This document shows, in pieces, positions 1 through 11,875 of a DNA stretch of 64,000 nucleotides (the stretch's first letter is position 1; each line of letters opens with the position of its first letter). A program made the translations under genes and the position numbers. Source of the DNA: Henricia sp. BOLD:AAB3569 (taxonomy: Eukaryota; Echinodermata; Asteroidea; Spinulosida; Echinasteridae). The notes under the pieces are model-generated. The model was not told the origin of the DNA and did no database searches. It saw nothing but the letters and a program-made list of their open reading frames with translations. The stretch is from contig JBBELK010000015.1 of the NCBI GenBank assembly GCA_037783545.1, positions 1 to 64,000 of the forward strand. Reading direction: 5' to 3'.

Positions 1-377
1 TTCTTATGAAACGGGGATCCCAGCCATCCTGGAAATGAGAGGAAACTTGGGAAATGAGTTTCCCTTGAGAGAAATGTCTGAAATCAGGGGATTAAGTCGG
101 GGATTTAATTGGTCCAAAAAAAAAGGTCAGTTGTTTTGTTTCATGTCTAAACGGCATATATACACTGGATGATTGGCCTGGCAAACTAAAAATGGGTCGA
201 AATGATAATCCTAAAACTTTGAAAAGTCATCGGGAAAAAATGAGGAAAAAATCAGGGAATTTGGTTTTCAAGAAATTTTGGGAGCCTCGTGAAATTTGCA
301 GTCTGAGAGAAACTGTGAAGATGGATCGGGTTTGGTGCCCAGGTAAGGTCATATCTCATTGGATTGTTCAATTTCAG

Positions 378-3300
378 AAGCGGAAAGATCGAGAAAGCAG
401 ACATTCCCTGCTGGCTGAAAAGAATGAAATTAAAAGAGACATGTATCTGAACGCAGAATGGAGGAAACAAGTAAGTCAAAAATTCACAGGCATCATTCTG
501 TGGAATTCTGGGTATAATCTGGGGATAATATTGGGGGTGATATCCTTGTATTGGGGATGATCCTAGGGTACTATAAGCTTGCTGGTTTTAAATACCATAA
601 ATGAACAATAGACCTTATTCACACATTTGAATGGTTCAATCCTGTCCCATGAATCAGTTCTATTGACCCCTTTCGAACACGTGCGAATATGCCATTTTGG
701 GAGTCAAATAATGCTGAGTCATTGTGGAAGCGATGTGCGTGCGCGTTGTGTGTGTCTCTGGTGGGCGCAACGCGGTTTAGTTCACCAATGGGAGCCTCAG
801 CATAACGCGTTACGCGCGCTATGGACACACACAACGCGCACGCACATTGCTTCCACAACGACGCGGCATTGTTTTACTCCCAAAATGACGTCATTGGCAA
901 GAGCTCAATAGAGTACATGTAGGCTTGGGCGATTCTACGCCAGAATCGAGTAGAATGGATTCCACCTTAGGAATCGGAATTGCAATCGGAACACTCGACT
1001 TCTGCAAGAGTATTCAGGGGTCTGGATGCCTTCACGCCCACTCACCCCCAACACCCCCCAAAAATAACATTCTAGTTCTAATTTGGAGGGAGGGTAGCCA
1101 GTCGTATCGGCTTATTGCGGACAGGCGGAAGCACAAAATGCATTATATTTAAAAAGCAGTTTTGCACCGGAACCCCCCCCCCCCCTCCCCCCCCCCACAC
1201 CCCCACCCCCACCCCCACCCCACCCCCTGGATCTGCACCTGGATCTATAGTTGAAGCCTTTAAAATATGAATTTAAGACTGGGGCTTGACTGTACTTAAT
1301 GACTCTGTGTTGTAACAGCAATGGGCGTATCTGACTGCCTTAGCAATGGGCAAAAACTGGAAGAAATCGGACACCAAAGATGGTATCACCGTGAGCCGGA
1401 TGAGCTTTAGCGATCTTCCTCTGGCAGTCATCAAGGTAAATTGGTCATTCCATAAAAATAATTATCTCAATCGTCAAAATGAGCTCCAAACCTCAGAAAA
1501 ACACTTTTAAAGAATAGACCCTTTGCATTGGCGGCTATGACAGGGGGCAGGTTTTCATATTTAAATAATGTGACAATAGATCCACAAAGTGCCTACTTAT
1601 GCATGGCGCACGGTGCACAGGGTCTATATTCCTCTCTGCCATTTTGTTTTCCAGACAATGGAAGCTTCATTTTGAAAAAAGCATATTCAGCTGGGAACTT
1701 TCAGTGTAGTGGTACAACGTGTTGTCAAATTAAGCACACTCAAAATGACAAAGAAAGGACATAATTAATTTCTGTTGAGGTTTTATCAACATTTGAAAAA
1801 GCGACGTTTCTTTTGCGGTTCAGTATAGTTGTATTAACTTTGTAATTTTTTGTGCCTTTGGTAACTTTTATTACAATTGTAAGAAGGTTATAACTGTTAC
1901 ATGTCACAGGTTGAAGGCGTGGTTAAGGCAAAGTGCAGGCATGTCTACAGCTTTGTGCAGCGTGCGGTTCGTCCAGGAGGAAAGGTAATTTCATAATGTG
2001 GACCGTCTTTTTGAATGTAGTGCTAATTTAACTTTATTCACATATATAGTTGTACAAATTGGTTCTTTTAGTATAACAGGTATAACTCCTGATACCAAGG
2101 ATCAATTTTTAAAGGCACAGGCTCGTCAGCAATGCGCACGCGCCAAATTTGTGCCACGAAATACGCAGCTCCATAGCAAAGGCATGGAGCTGCGTATTTC
2201 GTGGCATGAATTTGGCGCGCGCGCATTGCTGACGAGCATGTGCCTTTTATACACAGTTTGTTGGTGAGTCAAATGTGATTTTTTTAAAAGAAAAAAATAA
2301 TTAATCCTGGGTAACTTTCTTTTTTACCCACCCTGCATAAACCGGAGTAACATGGGTTTGAGTGGAAATGCCCTGATGAGGTTGTGGTTCCATGACCAAG
2401 ATTTTGCACATGATTAATGATAATTCATCTGTGGAGTGGAATTAAAGGCAATGCTCGTCAGCAATGTGCACGCCAAATTCGTGCCAAGAAATATGCAGCT
2501 CCATGCCTTTGCTATGGAGCTGCATATATTTCGTGGCACGAATTTGGCATGCATGCATTGCTGACGAGCCTGTGCCTTTAATTATTTCATTACACCGAGA
2601 CTATAAAATTGTTACTTTGTAATTTTTAATTGCATAATTGTGTCACTGCGCAATGATTTTTTTGTGTTTTTCAATTTTGGGGTGAATTAAATATTTGGTA
2701 TGGTGCCTGATCACCATTGAAATAACCAAACTTGGGATGAGAGAAACGGTATGGGTCTCATCAGAATTCAAACCACTGACTCTCTGGGCAGATGCTTTAC
2801 CAGCTGAGCTTTTTTTTAAAAACTGGATTCATAGAGAAAACCTGAGGGAATATAGCACTGTGCCTTAAAGGCACAGGCTCGTCAGCAATGCGCGCGCGCC
2901 AAATTCGTGCCACGAAATACGCAGCTCTATGCCTTTGCTATGGAGCTGCGTATTTCGTAGCACAAATTTGGCGCGCGCGCATTGCTGACGAGCCTGTGCC
3001 ATTAAGCTCAGCTGGTTCCCAGAGAGTATCAGAGATTTCGGGGTTCGAATCCCAATGAGTCCCATATGATTTTTCTCTCATTCCCTGTTCCATATTTGGA
3101 TGAAATTGTGTGTGTGTACTCTGTGGAATTAGAACTCCATTCAAACTACAATGAAATTCTTCCATTCTCCATCAGCTTGATTTCCCCTTCCGAGGCGTGG
3201 AGGACCTCTTAGAGGAACTTAAGACCCAGCCCAAAGGCTCCGTCATAGATTGCTATAAGGAGATCAAGCTTCTACCTAACACCCAACCCAGGGCTGTTAC

Positions 3301-4681
3301 TCTCCTACAGATGGCTGTGCCGCTACAGCTGACCCAGGGGGAGAATTGTGGCATTCTGGTTATGGCAGTTCAACATCCAGACTCGCTGAAAAAACAGGTA
3401 TAAATGTATATTCGAGCAATGGCTGTATTGTGGAAAGTCTGCTTTGTAACACACCTCTTGGCTGAAACCCAGTCACGTTGGGTTCACTAATAATAGGCTA
3501 GTGCATGAAATTTGCGCCAGCGTGAACTAGACGCACATATCAAGCTTCGTGCCTTTTGTTGTTGAACTGCTTATTGTTGAAGTGCCTAATTATGTTCAAA
3601 AACCTACATGTACTGTTCAAATGCCTATTATTAAATTTACTTGTAAATAAAACACATATGGACTGGCATAAATCGGTCACCAGTGCATGTCTATTCTGTG
3701 GTGGGGGGGGGGGGGGGGGTGGGGGGGGGGGGGGGGGGGGGGAGAGGAGGGGAGAGAGGAGGGGAGAGAGGAGGGGGGGGGGAGAATAGGACCCTCTTGT
3801 GGTCAACCACAGGCCCTCAGGATGCATAGATGTGCACAAGTGACCTCGTTGCCAGTCCATAACGGTGAATATTGGTCCACTGTATGTAATTGTTCATTTT
3901 AACAAATGGCCACTGTTCAGTAGGCTTAGGCAAATCCTCTCCTACATTGGGAATCAAAATCACGATTCAATCTTTTGGAGGATTTGATTCTCGTTATCTT
4001 TAACACTCGAAAAGTTAACTTCATTGTTAAGCGTTTTGGTTATCCCGTCTCAAGGTTTTGTTTGTTTTTTATTGTATTTTTTTTCTTTAGGCCTATTCTT
4101 TGTTTCCTTGAGACAAAATAAAAAAAATTAAATGAATTAAATGAAATGAAATGTGATTCCAGCATTCTGAGTTTTAACGGATGCAGAAATTACAAAATTC
4201 CTTGAATTCAGCAGTTTTTGTAACAGGATTGTGAGATATTTTTCTAATTTTAGTGCCAACTTTTACTTTGAAAATGGAATCGAAACTAAAATTATTTTCG
4301 TCAAAACTAGCAAATTTTTTTTGTTTGCTACCTGTGTACATTTCTCTTTCCGCTCTTTCCAACTAGAATGCAGTCGCCTGTAATGTTGGCCTATCTGGCT
4401 GCATCATAAAGCCCCATCGCCCCCATGATGCGCACCACGCAACTCCGCCCGCTACCAATGACGCCAGTGACAGTGATGACGAAAACACTGCGTCCTCTCA
4501 CGGGTTCACGGGGTCTGATCACTCACACCTGACGTTACTGGGTCAAATTAACCTCCAGGGGTCGCTTCAAGGAATGCTTAAAGGGGCGTACAAGTCAGGG
4601 TTGTTGGTGCATGGAATACGGTCGTTCTTTCAGAATCTTACTGAGCATATCAATAGCTATGTGAAGATCGTTGATGTATGA
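378..4681 (+). CDS. START-like lipid-binding protein, 3' part (5 exons)
   Basis: Exons 378-470, 1319-1435, 1910-1984, 3176-3397 and 4367-4681 (stop TGA) all join in phase 0, each flanked by AG and GT, giving about 273 residues. The joined protein has a W..(S/D)..DGITVSR strand followed by KVEGVVKAKCRHVYSFVQ, then a long middle, and ends GIRSFFQNLTEHINSYVKIV. That resembles the first strands and the C-terminal helix of START domains (compare the STARD4/5/6 ends), which hold a lipid in a hydrophobic tunnel. An Asp/Ser-rich loop (DASDSDDENTASS) interrupts the C-terminal third and is unusual for the fold. The 5' end is uncertain: the first exon could begin further upstream or outside the window, and an alternative open frame runs in from an ATG at 192. 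No ligand can be inferred. Exon structure is well supported; the family name is moderate. Confidence 0.6.
659..912. mobile_element. Foldback MITE, family C, copy 1
   Basis: An element of about 254 bp whose halves are imperfect reverse complements. It runs from CTATTGACCCC to GAGCTCAATAG, with arms containing ATTTTGGGAGTCAAATAATGC and GTGCGTGCGCGTTGTGTGTG. Other copies lie at 16344-16589 and 58839-59082. No coding capacity. It lies in an intron of the START-like gene. Confidence 0.75.
1170..1227. repeat. Poly-C / CCCCAC low-complexity tract
   Basis: Runs of C and CCCCAC units over nearly 60 bases, so the minus strand is G-rich and could form a G-quadruplex. It is intronic in the START-like gene. 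No other role is visible. Confidence 0.8.
1526..1620 (+). repeat. Interspersed repeat (GACAGGGGGCAGGTTTTC family)
   Basis: The stretch reading GGC..ATGACAGGGGGCAGGTTTTCATAT..AATGTGACAATAGATCCACAAAGTGCCT recurs at about 6146-6240 and 36526-36600, and in reverse orientation at about 39150-39265. The unit is dispersed, shows no coding sign, and its ends are not resolved. Confidence 0.55.
2110..2249. mobile_element. Hairpin MITE, family A, copy 1
   Basis: A nearly full-length palindrome of about 140 bp: outer arms TAAAGGCACAGGCTCGTCAG and its complement, inner arms CACGAAATACGCAGCTCCAT and its complement, with almost no loop. Eight copies occur in the window (2442, 2865, 6270, 14679, 23644, 48557 and 62636 are the other starts). 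No ORF, so it is non-autonomous. Lies in a START-gene intron. Confidence 0.85.
2442..2581. mobile_element. Hairpin MITE, family A, copy 2
   Basis: Same palindrome as the 2110 copy, bounded by ATTAAAGGCA and TGCCTTTAAT. It has a TGCATATATTTCG variant in the right arm. In the same START-gene intron as copies 1 and 3. Confidence 0.85.
2865..3006. mobile_element. Hairpin MITE, family A, copy 3
   Basis: Third copy within 900 bp, bounded by TTAAAGGCACAGG and CCTGTGCCATTAA. It appears to have inserted within a tRNA-like repeat, since AGCTCAGCTGGTTC and GGGGTTCGAATCCC follow directly at 3007-3060. Confidence 0.85.
3007..3065 (+). repeat. tRNA-like SINE head fragment
   Basis: Contains AGCTCAGCTGGTTC (A-box and D-arm like) and GGGGTTCGAATCCC (B-box/T-arm like) at about tRNA spacing, but the molecule is not complete: no closed acceptor stem can be drawn. 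Read as a tRNA-derived repeat remnant. A similar reverse-orientation remnant lies at about 2755-2815. Confidence 0.45.
3698..3783 (+). repeat. Long G-rich tract (G-quadruplex candidate)
   Basis: An unbroken G/GT/GA tract of about 85 bases with two G-runs of 15 or more, followed by three GGAGGGGAGA units. It lies in the last intron of the START-like gene. Proline-rich ORFs drawn across it are artefacts of the homopolymer. Confidence 0.9.
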
Positions 4682-4796
4682 CGTGGGTGTAAGGATAGTA
4701 CAACTGTTTAGTTACAATCTTATGATGAGCCTTTTTGTACTTAACAAATTTCAAGGAGTGTGACCAGATCACATTGTTTACCCTCTCCTCCCTCCT

Positions 4797-5125
4797 GGTC
4801 GTGGTACCTGTGCCCTTGAGCAAGACACTCGACCACAATTGCTTCATCCTCCAGAAGGGATGTAAAGCCGTTGGTCCAGTGTGTTGTGTAATGCACTTAA
4901 AATATCCCAGGGCACTCTTTTGTGAAGAGTAAGGGAATTCCCCGGTGTCTCTGGCTGTTGGCTGCCAAAGGCGCCGCCCGCCTATGTATCTCAATGTTTA
5001 GGCGGAATATCATGGATGTAAATTAAGCACTGTGATACCTTAGTATCTCAATGTTTAGATGGTTCCTGATGGTTGTAAAGCGCATTGAGATGTCGGCAGA
5101 CGTGCAATGCACTATCTAACAATTA
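4797..5125 (+). repeat. tRNA-derived SINE, family S, 5'-truncated copy
   Basis: Contains the family body GTACCTGTGCCCTTGAGCAA, ATGTAAAGCCGTTGGTCCAG and CCCCGGTGTCTCTGGCTG. It begins about 115 bases after the START-gene stop codon, so it may be in that gene's 3' UTR. The full-length version with a tRNA-like head is at 34120. Confidence 0.7.
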
Positions 5126-5579
5126 GCTATTATCAACCGTGCAAGGTTCCAAATGTAATACATGTAAGTCGTAAAAATGTTATTTGAAGTTATTTGAAAG
5201 CTCGGCTTGTAAATTTTGAGCAATCTGTTTTATATTTTGACAAGGAAATTTTTTACCTAATTCACAAGATTTATAAGTAATGTAATTATTATTTTCACCA
5301 GAGAAGCCCACTCGAAATACTATAGTGTGTTGTCCTCAAAATCTTGGGGAAGTAGGTGGTTATACAAAGCCTGGTTTGTGGTGGGCTTGATTACTCTGGG
5401 AATTGTGTGTGAAATGAAGGATGCTAAATGTTCTATTTTGTCCTGTAGTGCAAGGGATAATTGTCAGATACACGAATGTCGACTTTTGTGTTCTGCTTAT
5501 TTTAGAGGTGGTCTTCTTCTGAGCCATTTTACAGAAACAAAATTTACCAGATTTGTTTTAATGGATTTTGTTCTAACCT

Positions 5580-5965
5580 ATCATATAAAATACTATCCAT
5601 CGGAAGAAAACAGGAAATTTTCAATAGATCCCCAATTTAAACATACGTGGAAACAAAAACATTGGTGTAATCATTGCACTGCTTCGTGTAACCTGGTAAA
5701 TTAGTTTACTAAACTTCGGTAGACTTTTGATGATATACGTAGAAATATATGGATTGAGGGCGCAAAATTAAAAAATGGTATCAAAATCTCAACACCCATT
5801 GAAAAAATGGGGGAGGTGGTGCTCAAAAATGTGATCTGGACACAATTGAAAAAAACAGTTATTGAAAACATATATAAAAGCGACAAGAATAGGGTCTGAA
5901 ATAATCCCTTACATACAGTACAAGAACATAATGATGCACAATTACATGTAGTTTTAAAGAACACT
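5580..5965. repeat. Interspersed repeat shared with 63380-63670
   Basis: The segments ACTATCCATCGGAAGAAAACAGG, TGGTATCAAAATCTCAACAC and AAAATGTGATCTGGA recur in the same order at 63380-63670. This shared block covers most of a 125-codon frame (5327-5704), which is why that frame is not called as a gene. Nothing convincing lies between 5126 and 5580. Confidence 0.6.
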
Positions 5966-6269
5966 ATTAATCTAGTCTAATAAGTTTTATTATTGATGAT
6001 CAGGAGTAAAGTTATTTTTATATCAAACGGTATTGTAGAAATCTGCTTTTGTCGACGTCAAATTTCATGCTGTAGTCATTTTGTTTTCCTCGGGCATCAC
6101 AGACATAATGTGCCAAACCATGGGGGAAATGTGTATAAACCCTTTAATTGCATCGGCAGCCATGACAGAGGCCAGGTTTTCATATATAAATGATGTGACA
6201 ATAGATCCACAAAGTGCCTGCTCGTGAATGACAGTGTGACTTTCGAAAAAAATATCAGACCTGTTACTC

Positions 6270-6411
6270 AAAGGCAGGGGCTCGTCAGCGATGCGCGCGC
6301 CAAATTCGTGCCACGAAACACGCAGCTCCATGTAGCAAAGATACGGAGCTGCGTATTTCGAGGGACGAACCTGACGCGCGCGCATATTGCTGACGAGTCT
6401 GTGCCTTTTAA
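6270..6411. mobile_element. Hairpin MITE, family A, copy 4
   Basis: Diverged family A palindrome (GGCAGGGGCTCGTCAGCGATGC ... GCTGACGAGTCTGTGCC) between the START-like and first lipocalin genes. It abuts the GACAGAGGCCAGGTTTTC repeat at about 6146-6240. From 6411 to 7007 the DNA is GC-richer with TCGCCG words, and no gene is recognised there. Confidence 0.8.
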
Positions 6412-7007
6412 GCTCATACTTCTCCGCCGAACTCACTTGCCGCACACTCGCCGAGTGTAGTCGCCGCCGAGTTTTTACGCGATCATAAAAATCCGCTTTG
6501 CGCATAGTAGTCGCCGAGGTATAAACGGGCTCTGCGGCGCACTTTGTATGCGCGTTTTAATTTAGAGCGCGCGCATATTAAAAACGGGTGGAAACGACCT
6601 CTTCCGCTCAGATGCGGACTGACCGCGCACTGTTTGAACTTGTTTGACCCTACTCGCCGCAACTGCGGCGGACAAAATATCCGTTCCGCATGTAGGTCGC
6701 CGAGCGAGTATGAATTGGGCTTTAGACAAATGCGAACGTTTCGCGTTGGTTAGGCATGATTTGGTGACATTCGAGATAAACACACACCGGGCACAATCCA
6801 AACTTAAGCCAATCAAAAACCATGACGTGAACTTTGAACATAATCTGTTTTATATTGTTTACATAAAAAAAAACACACAAATGTATTCCTCCTGCGCCGG
6901 TTTATTTCCCTGACCACAATATAGTTATGGTCCACGGCTCATTTCGTGCTGGTAATAAAAAAAACCAGATCAGAAACGTGTGAAATTGTTTTATTTAGAC
7001 CCGCAGT

Positions 7008-8940
7008 ATGAGGTGCATTTTGGGCATTCTCTTTACGGTGATGTTCACCGTGTCCAAGGGGGATATTCCTACCGTAAAAAAGCTGGAGCTCACGGCCTAC
7101 GTCGGTCGCTGGTATCAGGTAAAGGGTTACGTACATTAAGTTAAATTATTCAGATATTTCGGTATAATATCTGTACGTCGTTTTCCTAAGTACAAAACTA
7201 GTTTCTGAAGTTATCTTACATTTTAGGTAATTAGATAAATTATGGTTATCTGCTATTTTTTGTCCCTGTAGGCCTAAAGCTTATAAAAAGCGAAATTTTA
7301 ATATATTTTCTGTTTCAGCCATATCAGAATGGATGGACGAAAATTGTCAACAGGGACTTGGACTCCGTCTGCACTACTGCCGATTGTAAGTTTGTGATTC
7401 TTTAATTTTAAAAACGCACGTGTGTTTTTAATTAATAAATGGTCGAGGTGCATGCATTTTAAAAGATTAAAAAACGAGTACATGATACATCACTAAATAA
7501 AAATTTCGACAAGACACTTTCCTGCAGCATTTCACCATTGTGTTTGCTGGTGTGGATGATGATCGACATACATGTACTTAAATGGGCATAACTTATTCAC
7601 ACCAAATATCCCTATACGTACATGTAGGCCTACGAGAATGAAACTACTATAGTTCTTTCTATTTAGATAAAGTTACTACAAACGTCCTTCTTAATATAAC
7701 TGCGAGGTTAATTTTGTGGAGAGAGGGCAGGGATTTAAGGCAAATTGTGTGATTTTTTTCAATATGGCGTCGTATAATCTGTATTGCAAGAAAGGTCATT
7801 CTTGATTGGCTGAGAAGAGTTTCAGGTTAATATCCTTGCCTCTGATTGGTCAATGAGTAGGTGTTTTACAGCGGGGAACAGCAGTAGGCAAACACTATGA
7901 GCAAGAACATGTACATGTTCATTGTAACCCCATTGTTAGTAACAATGGTGTGTGCCCAATTTCCATTGTTAGATGTTCATAGTGAAATACAGTAAATTTT
8001 TAAGCAAATGTAGCGACGGATGCAGAAACCAATAAAGCAGCAACAAAAATGCAATTTTCTCTTGGGCAAAATTATCAGCCCAAAGTAGGAAAGCTGTTTT
8101 GTAGTAATAAAGAATAGATGGTTGCTGTCATAAATCTAACTTTGGAGCAAAAAAAAAAGTTTTATTCCTGTAAAATATTTTTCAAAGTAGGTGTCTTGAA
8201 AATAACTGATGCAACTTTTCCTTATTTAGACAAAATGATCAACCAAACGTTCGTTAGTGTGTATAACGCCGGTCGGGTCGGTTGGCCCGGTGGCAGCAGA
8301 CGAGACATTGCCGGGTTTGCCTACATTCCGAACCCGTCTGAGCCCGGACGACTGAAGGTGATGCTGGAGGGAGTCCCGGTTGCTGGGGATTGTAAGTTTG
8401 TGCTTTTTACAACTCACGGGGCCTGCCACCCCATGGTTTGCCCTGGAAAATGCACACGCCCCTGGAATGAATGGCATTTGATTAGTATACAAACATATGA
8501 GGCGTGGCAGACATTTTGTTTTGTACACATAACAGTCTGGGTTTTATTAGGCCTAAGGATAATTTTCCTCAAATCTATATGATAATTATTGCCATTTTTA
8601 AAGAAAAATACAACTGCTTCAACGGGAGAAAATTAAACTTCAGTCTTGCAGTTACCATATATAAGGCAAACAATTGTTTGTTAACTATCGTTTGTCATTA
8701 TTTCTAGACCTGATCATCAAGTTGGGACCAATCATTGACGGCAAATATCAGTATTCTGTGGTGACCAGTAGCGGTGATCGCGCCCTCTACGTACTGGCTA
8801 GAAACCCCATTTCTTTTCTTGGCAAATACAAGGACGAGGTCCTGACTTTTCTGGATAAAAATGGCTACAAAGGATTCCTGAAGACGCCCATGCCGCTACT
8901 GCAAGCCACTAACTGTGGTTATCCAGAAACAAAGGACTGA
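7008..8940 (+). CDS. Secreted lipocalin 1 (apolipoprotein D-like), 4 exons
   Basis: Exons 7008-7118, 7319-7385, 8230-8391 and 8708-8940 give a 190-residue protein. A hydrophobic signal peptide (residues 1-18) precedes the lipocalin GxW motif, seen as AYVGRWYQ. Strand motifs CTTADY and GFAYIPNPSEPGRLKV follow, then the third conserved region ALYVLARNP, matching the W(I/V)L(A/S)R.P box of ApoD and bacterial Blc. Cysteines in SVCTTADY and in the tail TNCGYPE sit where ApoD forms a strand-to-C-terminus disulfide. Lipocalins bind small hydrophobic ligands in a beta barrel; the ligand here is unknown. Intron phases (0,1,1) equal those of the lipocalin at 11876, and the third exon of both is exactly 162 bp, so the pair arose by tandem duplication. 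ATTAAA at 8948-8953 could be the poly(A) signal, but it is only 8 bases past the stop. Confidence 0.9.
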
Positions 8941-9852
8941 TTCATTCATTAAACATATTTCTAACAATATGTTGAGTTGTTTTGCTGAATATAGGCCTAA
9001 CGTGCAGAGGAAACACCAAGGGTTTTTTTCAATTCTAACTGTTACAGTCTTTATAAACAAGTTTTTTCCTGGGAAAATATAGCACCATTTTGAACATTAT
9101 CAGTTCAAATTATATTTTGTACGAAATAATTTTTTTAAATGAAAGTTTCTAAATGCCCATTTGCATTTAGAAGCCTCGCACAAGTTTATTGTATGTTCTC
9201 GTCAGGTAAGGTGGTGTTCGATTCACGAGGCCATTTAGTGATCATTTGCTGATGTTCGCGCTAAAGCCCAGAGACCTTTTACTTGATTTAAATATATGAC
9301 CAGGTGCTGATTTTACAACGCGCTGAGACGCGTCTTATGAAGGGTAACGCCTCTTATCTTGGGATGCTGGTAGGCCTATGGGAATTGGGACGCACCAATT
9401 CGTCTTAACTTTTGTGAAATCGATCTTAGTGGTTAGTGGATAATTTGTACTAACTAGTTAGACCTGTTACTTGATTTATATAGTTTCAGGAAGGGTCACT
9501 CTTGGGATGGTATGGGAATTAGCTTTTGTGAAATCGACCCCTGTTTTCATAGAATGACCCAAATACGAAAAGCATTGTCTCTAGTTGAAAATAGTTTATC
9601 TGAAAATCACATCATGTATATGTTTTAACCTCTGTGCTTATGATTTTGTTTCAATAATTATCCACAAATTGGTCGAATTCTGTGTGACGATAAGAATAAT
9701 TCTAATCTGCAGTTTAAGAACTTTGTTTGCAATTAACAGCGTCTGGCGAGTTCACAGATGTCCGGCTTACATCAGGGACTAAAGTGCAAAGCCAGGGTTA
9801 TGAAACGGATTCCTGCGATAACGTTATGTAAAGGATCTCGGTCAAAGTTCGG
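8941..9852. other. Intergenic, no feature recognised
   Basis: AT-rich spacer after lipocalin 1. Short frames occur (for example 9585-9782) but none shows a conserved motif or splice context. Confidence 0.5.
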
Positions 9853-10106
9853 GCATTCTATAAATTTGGGGTCCAACGTGTGACATTTTTCTGTCCCCGT
9901 TACACCTGACATACTGCTATTTGCCATACAAGTTATATCATTAAAAATGCCTTCAAACCATATTTTTATGAATTGTATTTTATGTAATCACTCTTTGAAA
10001 TAGAAGGCATTTAAAGAATATGTCCTGAATTTACAAAATACAACATTTTACAAGATGTCAGATGTAACGGGGACAGAAAAAGTGGACCCTAAATTTATGG
10101 AATGAC
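9853..10106. mobile_element. Inverted-repeat element (CATTCTATAAATTT termini)
   Basis: GCATTCTATAAATTTGGGGTCCA..CTGTCCCCGTTACA on the left is matched in reverse complement by TGTAACGGGGACAG..GTGGACCCTAAATTTATGGAATG on the right. About 250 bp with an AT-rich middle and no ORF. The DNA from 10140 to 10560 also has weak inverted ends (AAATATAGGTTTT / AAAACCTATATTT), probably another decayed element. Confidence 0.65.
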
Positions 10107-11779
10107 CCATAGGCCTACATGATAACGTTCAAAATTTATTACCAAGAAATCAGGAAATATAGGTTTTAACGAAGTACCTCCCAAGTTCATTTCAGTTGCA
10201 TTCGTTTTAGCACAAATTTGAATGCAGTTTGGGATCATCCTTCATTTGTGGAAAATTCCACACTCAAATTTTAAACTACGCGCATTCAATTTTTAAATAC
10301 CAGCGAAAATCATTCAAATTTGCCCAAGCTCCGAGCTTGTGCTAAATTGAATGACGATTCATCAACGCTTTGTGTTTGAATGACGCAGATTCTAATCTGG
10401 GTGTCTTAGCTAACAAATGTGAACGAAATTCTTTAAACGAAATTGAATAACGTGCAAATGAATAAGAACCAGAAAAATTGCGAAATCACTTGAATACGTA
10501 CTTCCGCAAACGAATTCGAATGCATTTCTGATGAATTCGAGCGAGAAAACCTATATTTAAAATATTGTGAAATTAATCAAACAAATCATTATATATCTGT
10601 ACAGCATTAAACTGAATCATAAATAAATCATTTAGCTCGTCCATAATTGGTTAAAAAAAATAACCCCAACATTTAAAGCAGTGTTTTTCAGCCATGTGAT
10701 CAATAATCAAATTGACGTAACTCTATAGAACTACACAACTAATTGTCCGTGCGATTTGGGTGTGGCACTTCGAAAATAGGAAGTTTTTTAATTGACATTT
10801 TTCTATAAACGTAACAGTTTTTCGCTTTCAAATGAGACATCAACGAAAAGAAAATCGACCAACGCTTAGTTCTCGAACAATAATACATGTACTGTCAATA
10901 TTTCGAATTATTGGCGGTTCGGCAATAATTCAACTCACGGCAAGGCGCAAAAGAAAACGGCCGCACAAAAACTGCCGTATAAAAACGTCGTTTTACACAG
11001 GATTGCCGATATCTAAAATGCAGAGTATATGGTTTTTTTCCCGTTAAAATAAAGTAAATGCTTTAAAAATTCGTTAGCAGAAAATTTCGAATTTGCTAAG
11101 AACCATGTGCACGGACAATATAACTTTAGGGTAACTTGACCCATGCATTTAGAGCTTATTTCAGTATAAAATCTAAACATTGTCACTATTTATGGAACTT
11201 TGCATGTACTGGGGCGTAACAATTTATAAATCAAATCATGGTAGATTGTTTTTACCTGTATTTTCTCATTATATTTAATATCTTAGTCGAAACCTGACAT
11301 TTAAACGTCCCATTTTTATGAAACGTTTTTCTTGGTGAAATGTCACTGATCACACGTTTTTCTTAAACCCCTCAAAGAAAGGTTTAATCGTGTCAAACAA
11401 AAAAGCCCAATCGATAACAATCAGGGGCATGTTTCTGCGGCCATAAACAGAAACATGTTTCTTATATAATCAATGGTTCAACGTTGAATCTACATATATA
11501 ACACGTTTCTGATTATGGTTGCGAAAACGGGCCACCGGAGGACTTTGCAACACTCAGACCGATTAGTAAGCCCCGCCCCGACATAGCAACGCGTCTTGGT
11601 AAAGTGCGCAAAACACATAATAAAACTACGGCACACAATCACTGGGTCATGAGAATCACCGATGTACTAACTGATTGGTTAGAGGATCTAGGGGTGGGGC
11701 TAGCTATCCCAAAACAGACGGCATGCAAATGAGAAATAAGTCCACACGTGTGTAAAAATAATTATGCAACTATGCATTA

Positions 11780-11792
11780 CTAGTATATAAAC
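11780..11792 (+). promoter_or_regulatory. TATA box of lipocalin 2
   Basis: CTAGTATATAAACTGG lies about 90 bases upstream of the ATG at 11876, implying transcription start near 11812 and a 5' UTR of about 60 bases. It is a strong match to the TATA consensus. The flanking 11110-11780 shows no gene. Confidence 0.6.
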
Positions 11793-11875
11793 TGGCCATT
11801 TGTTCGTGCTGAATTACAAACTAAAATTTGGTCCTTCTTCGAAGCTTTGTAAAGCTCAGGAAAAAGAGAATAACC

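Noticed and set aside
2110-3006. Possible CRISPR-like array from three similar palindromes
   Set aside because: Units are whole transposons of about 140 bp with unequal spacing in a eukaryotic intron; no repeat-spacer regularity.
3540-3860. Proline-rich minus frame and glycine-rich plus frames
   Set aside because: Produced by the homopolymeric G/C tract at 3698-3783.
5327-5704. 125-codon Cys-containing plus frame
   Set aside because: Its second half lies in an interspersed repeat also present at 63380; no splice or family evidence.
6065-6505. 146-codon minus frame
   Set aside because: Spans a family A hairpin and another repeat; open by chance.
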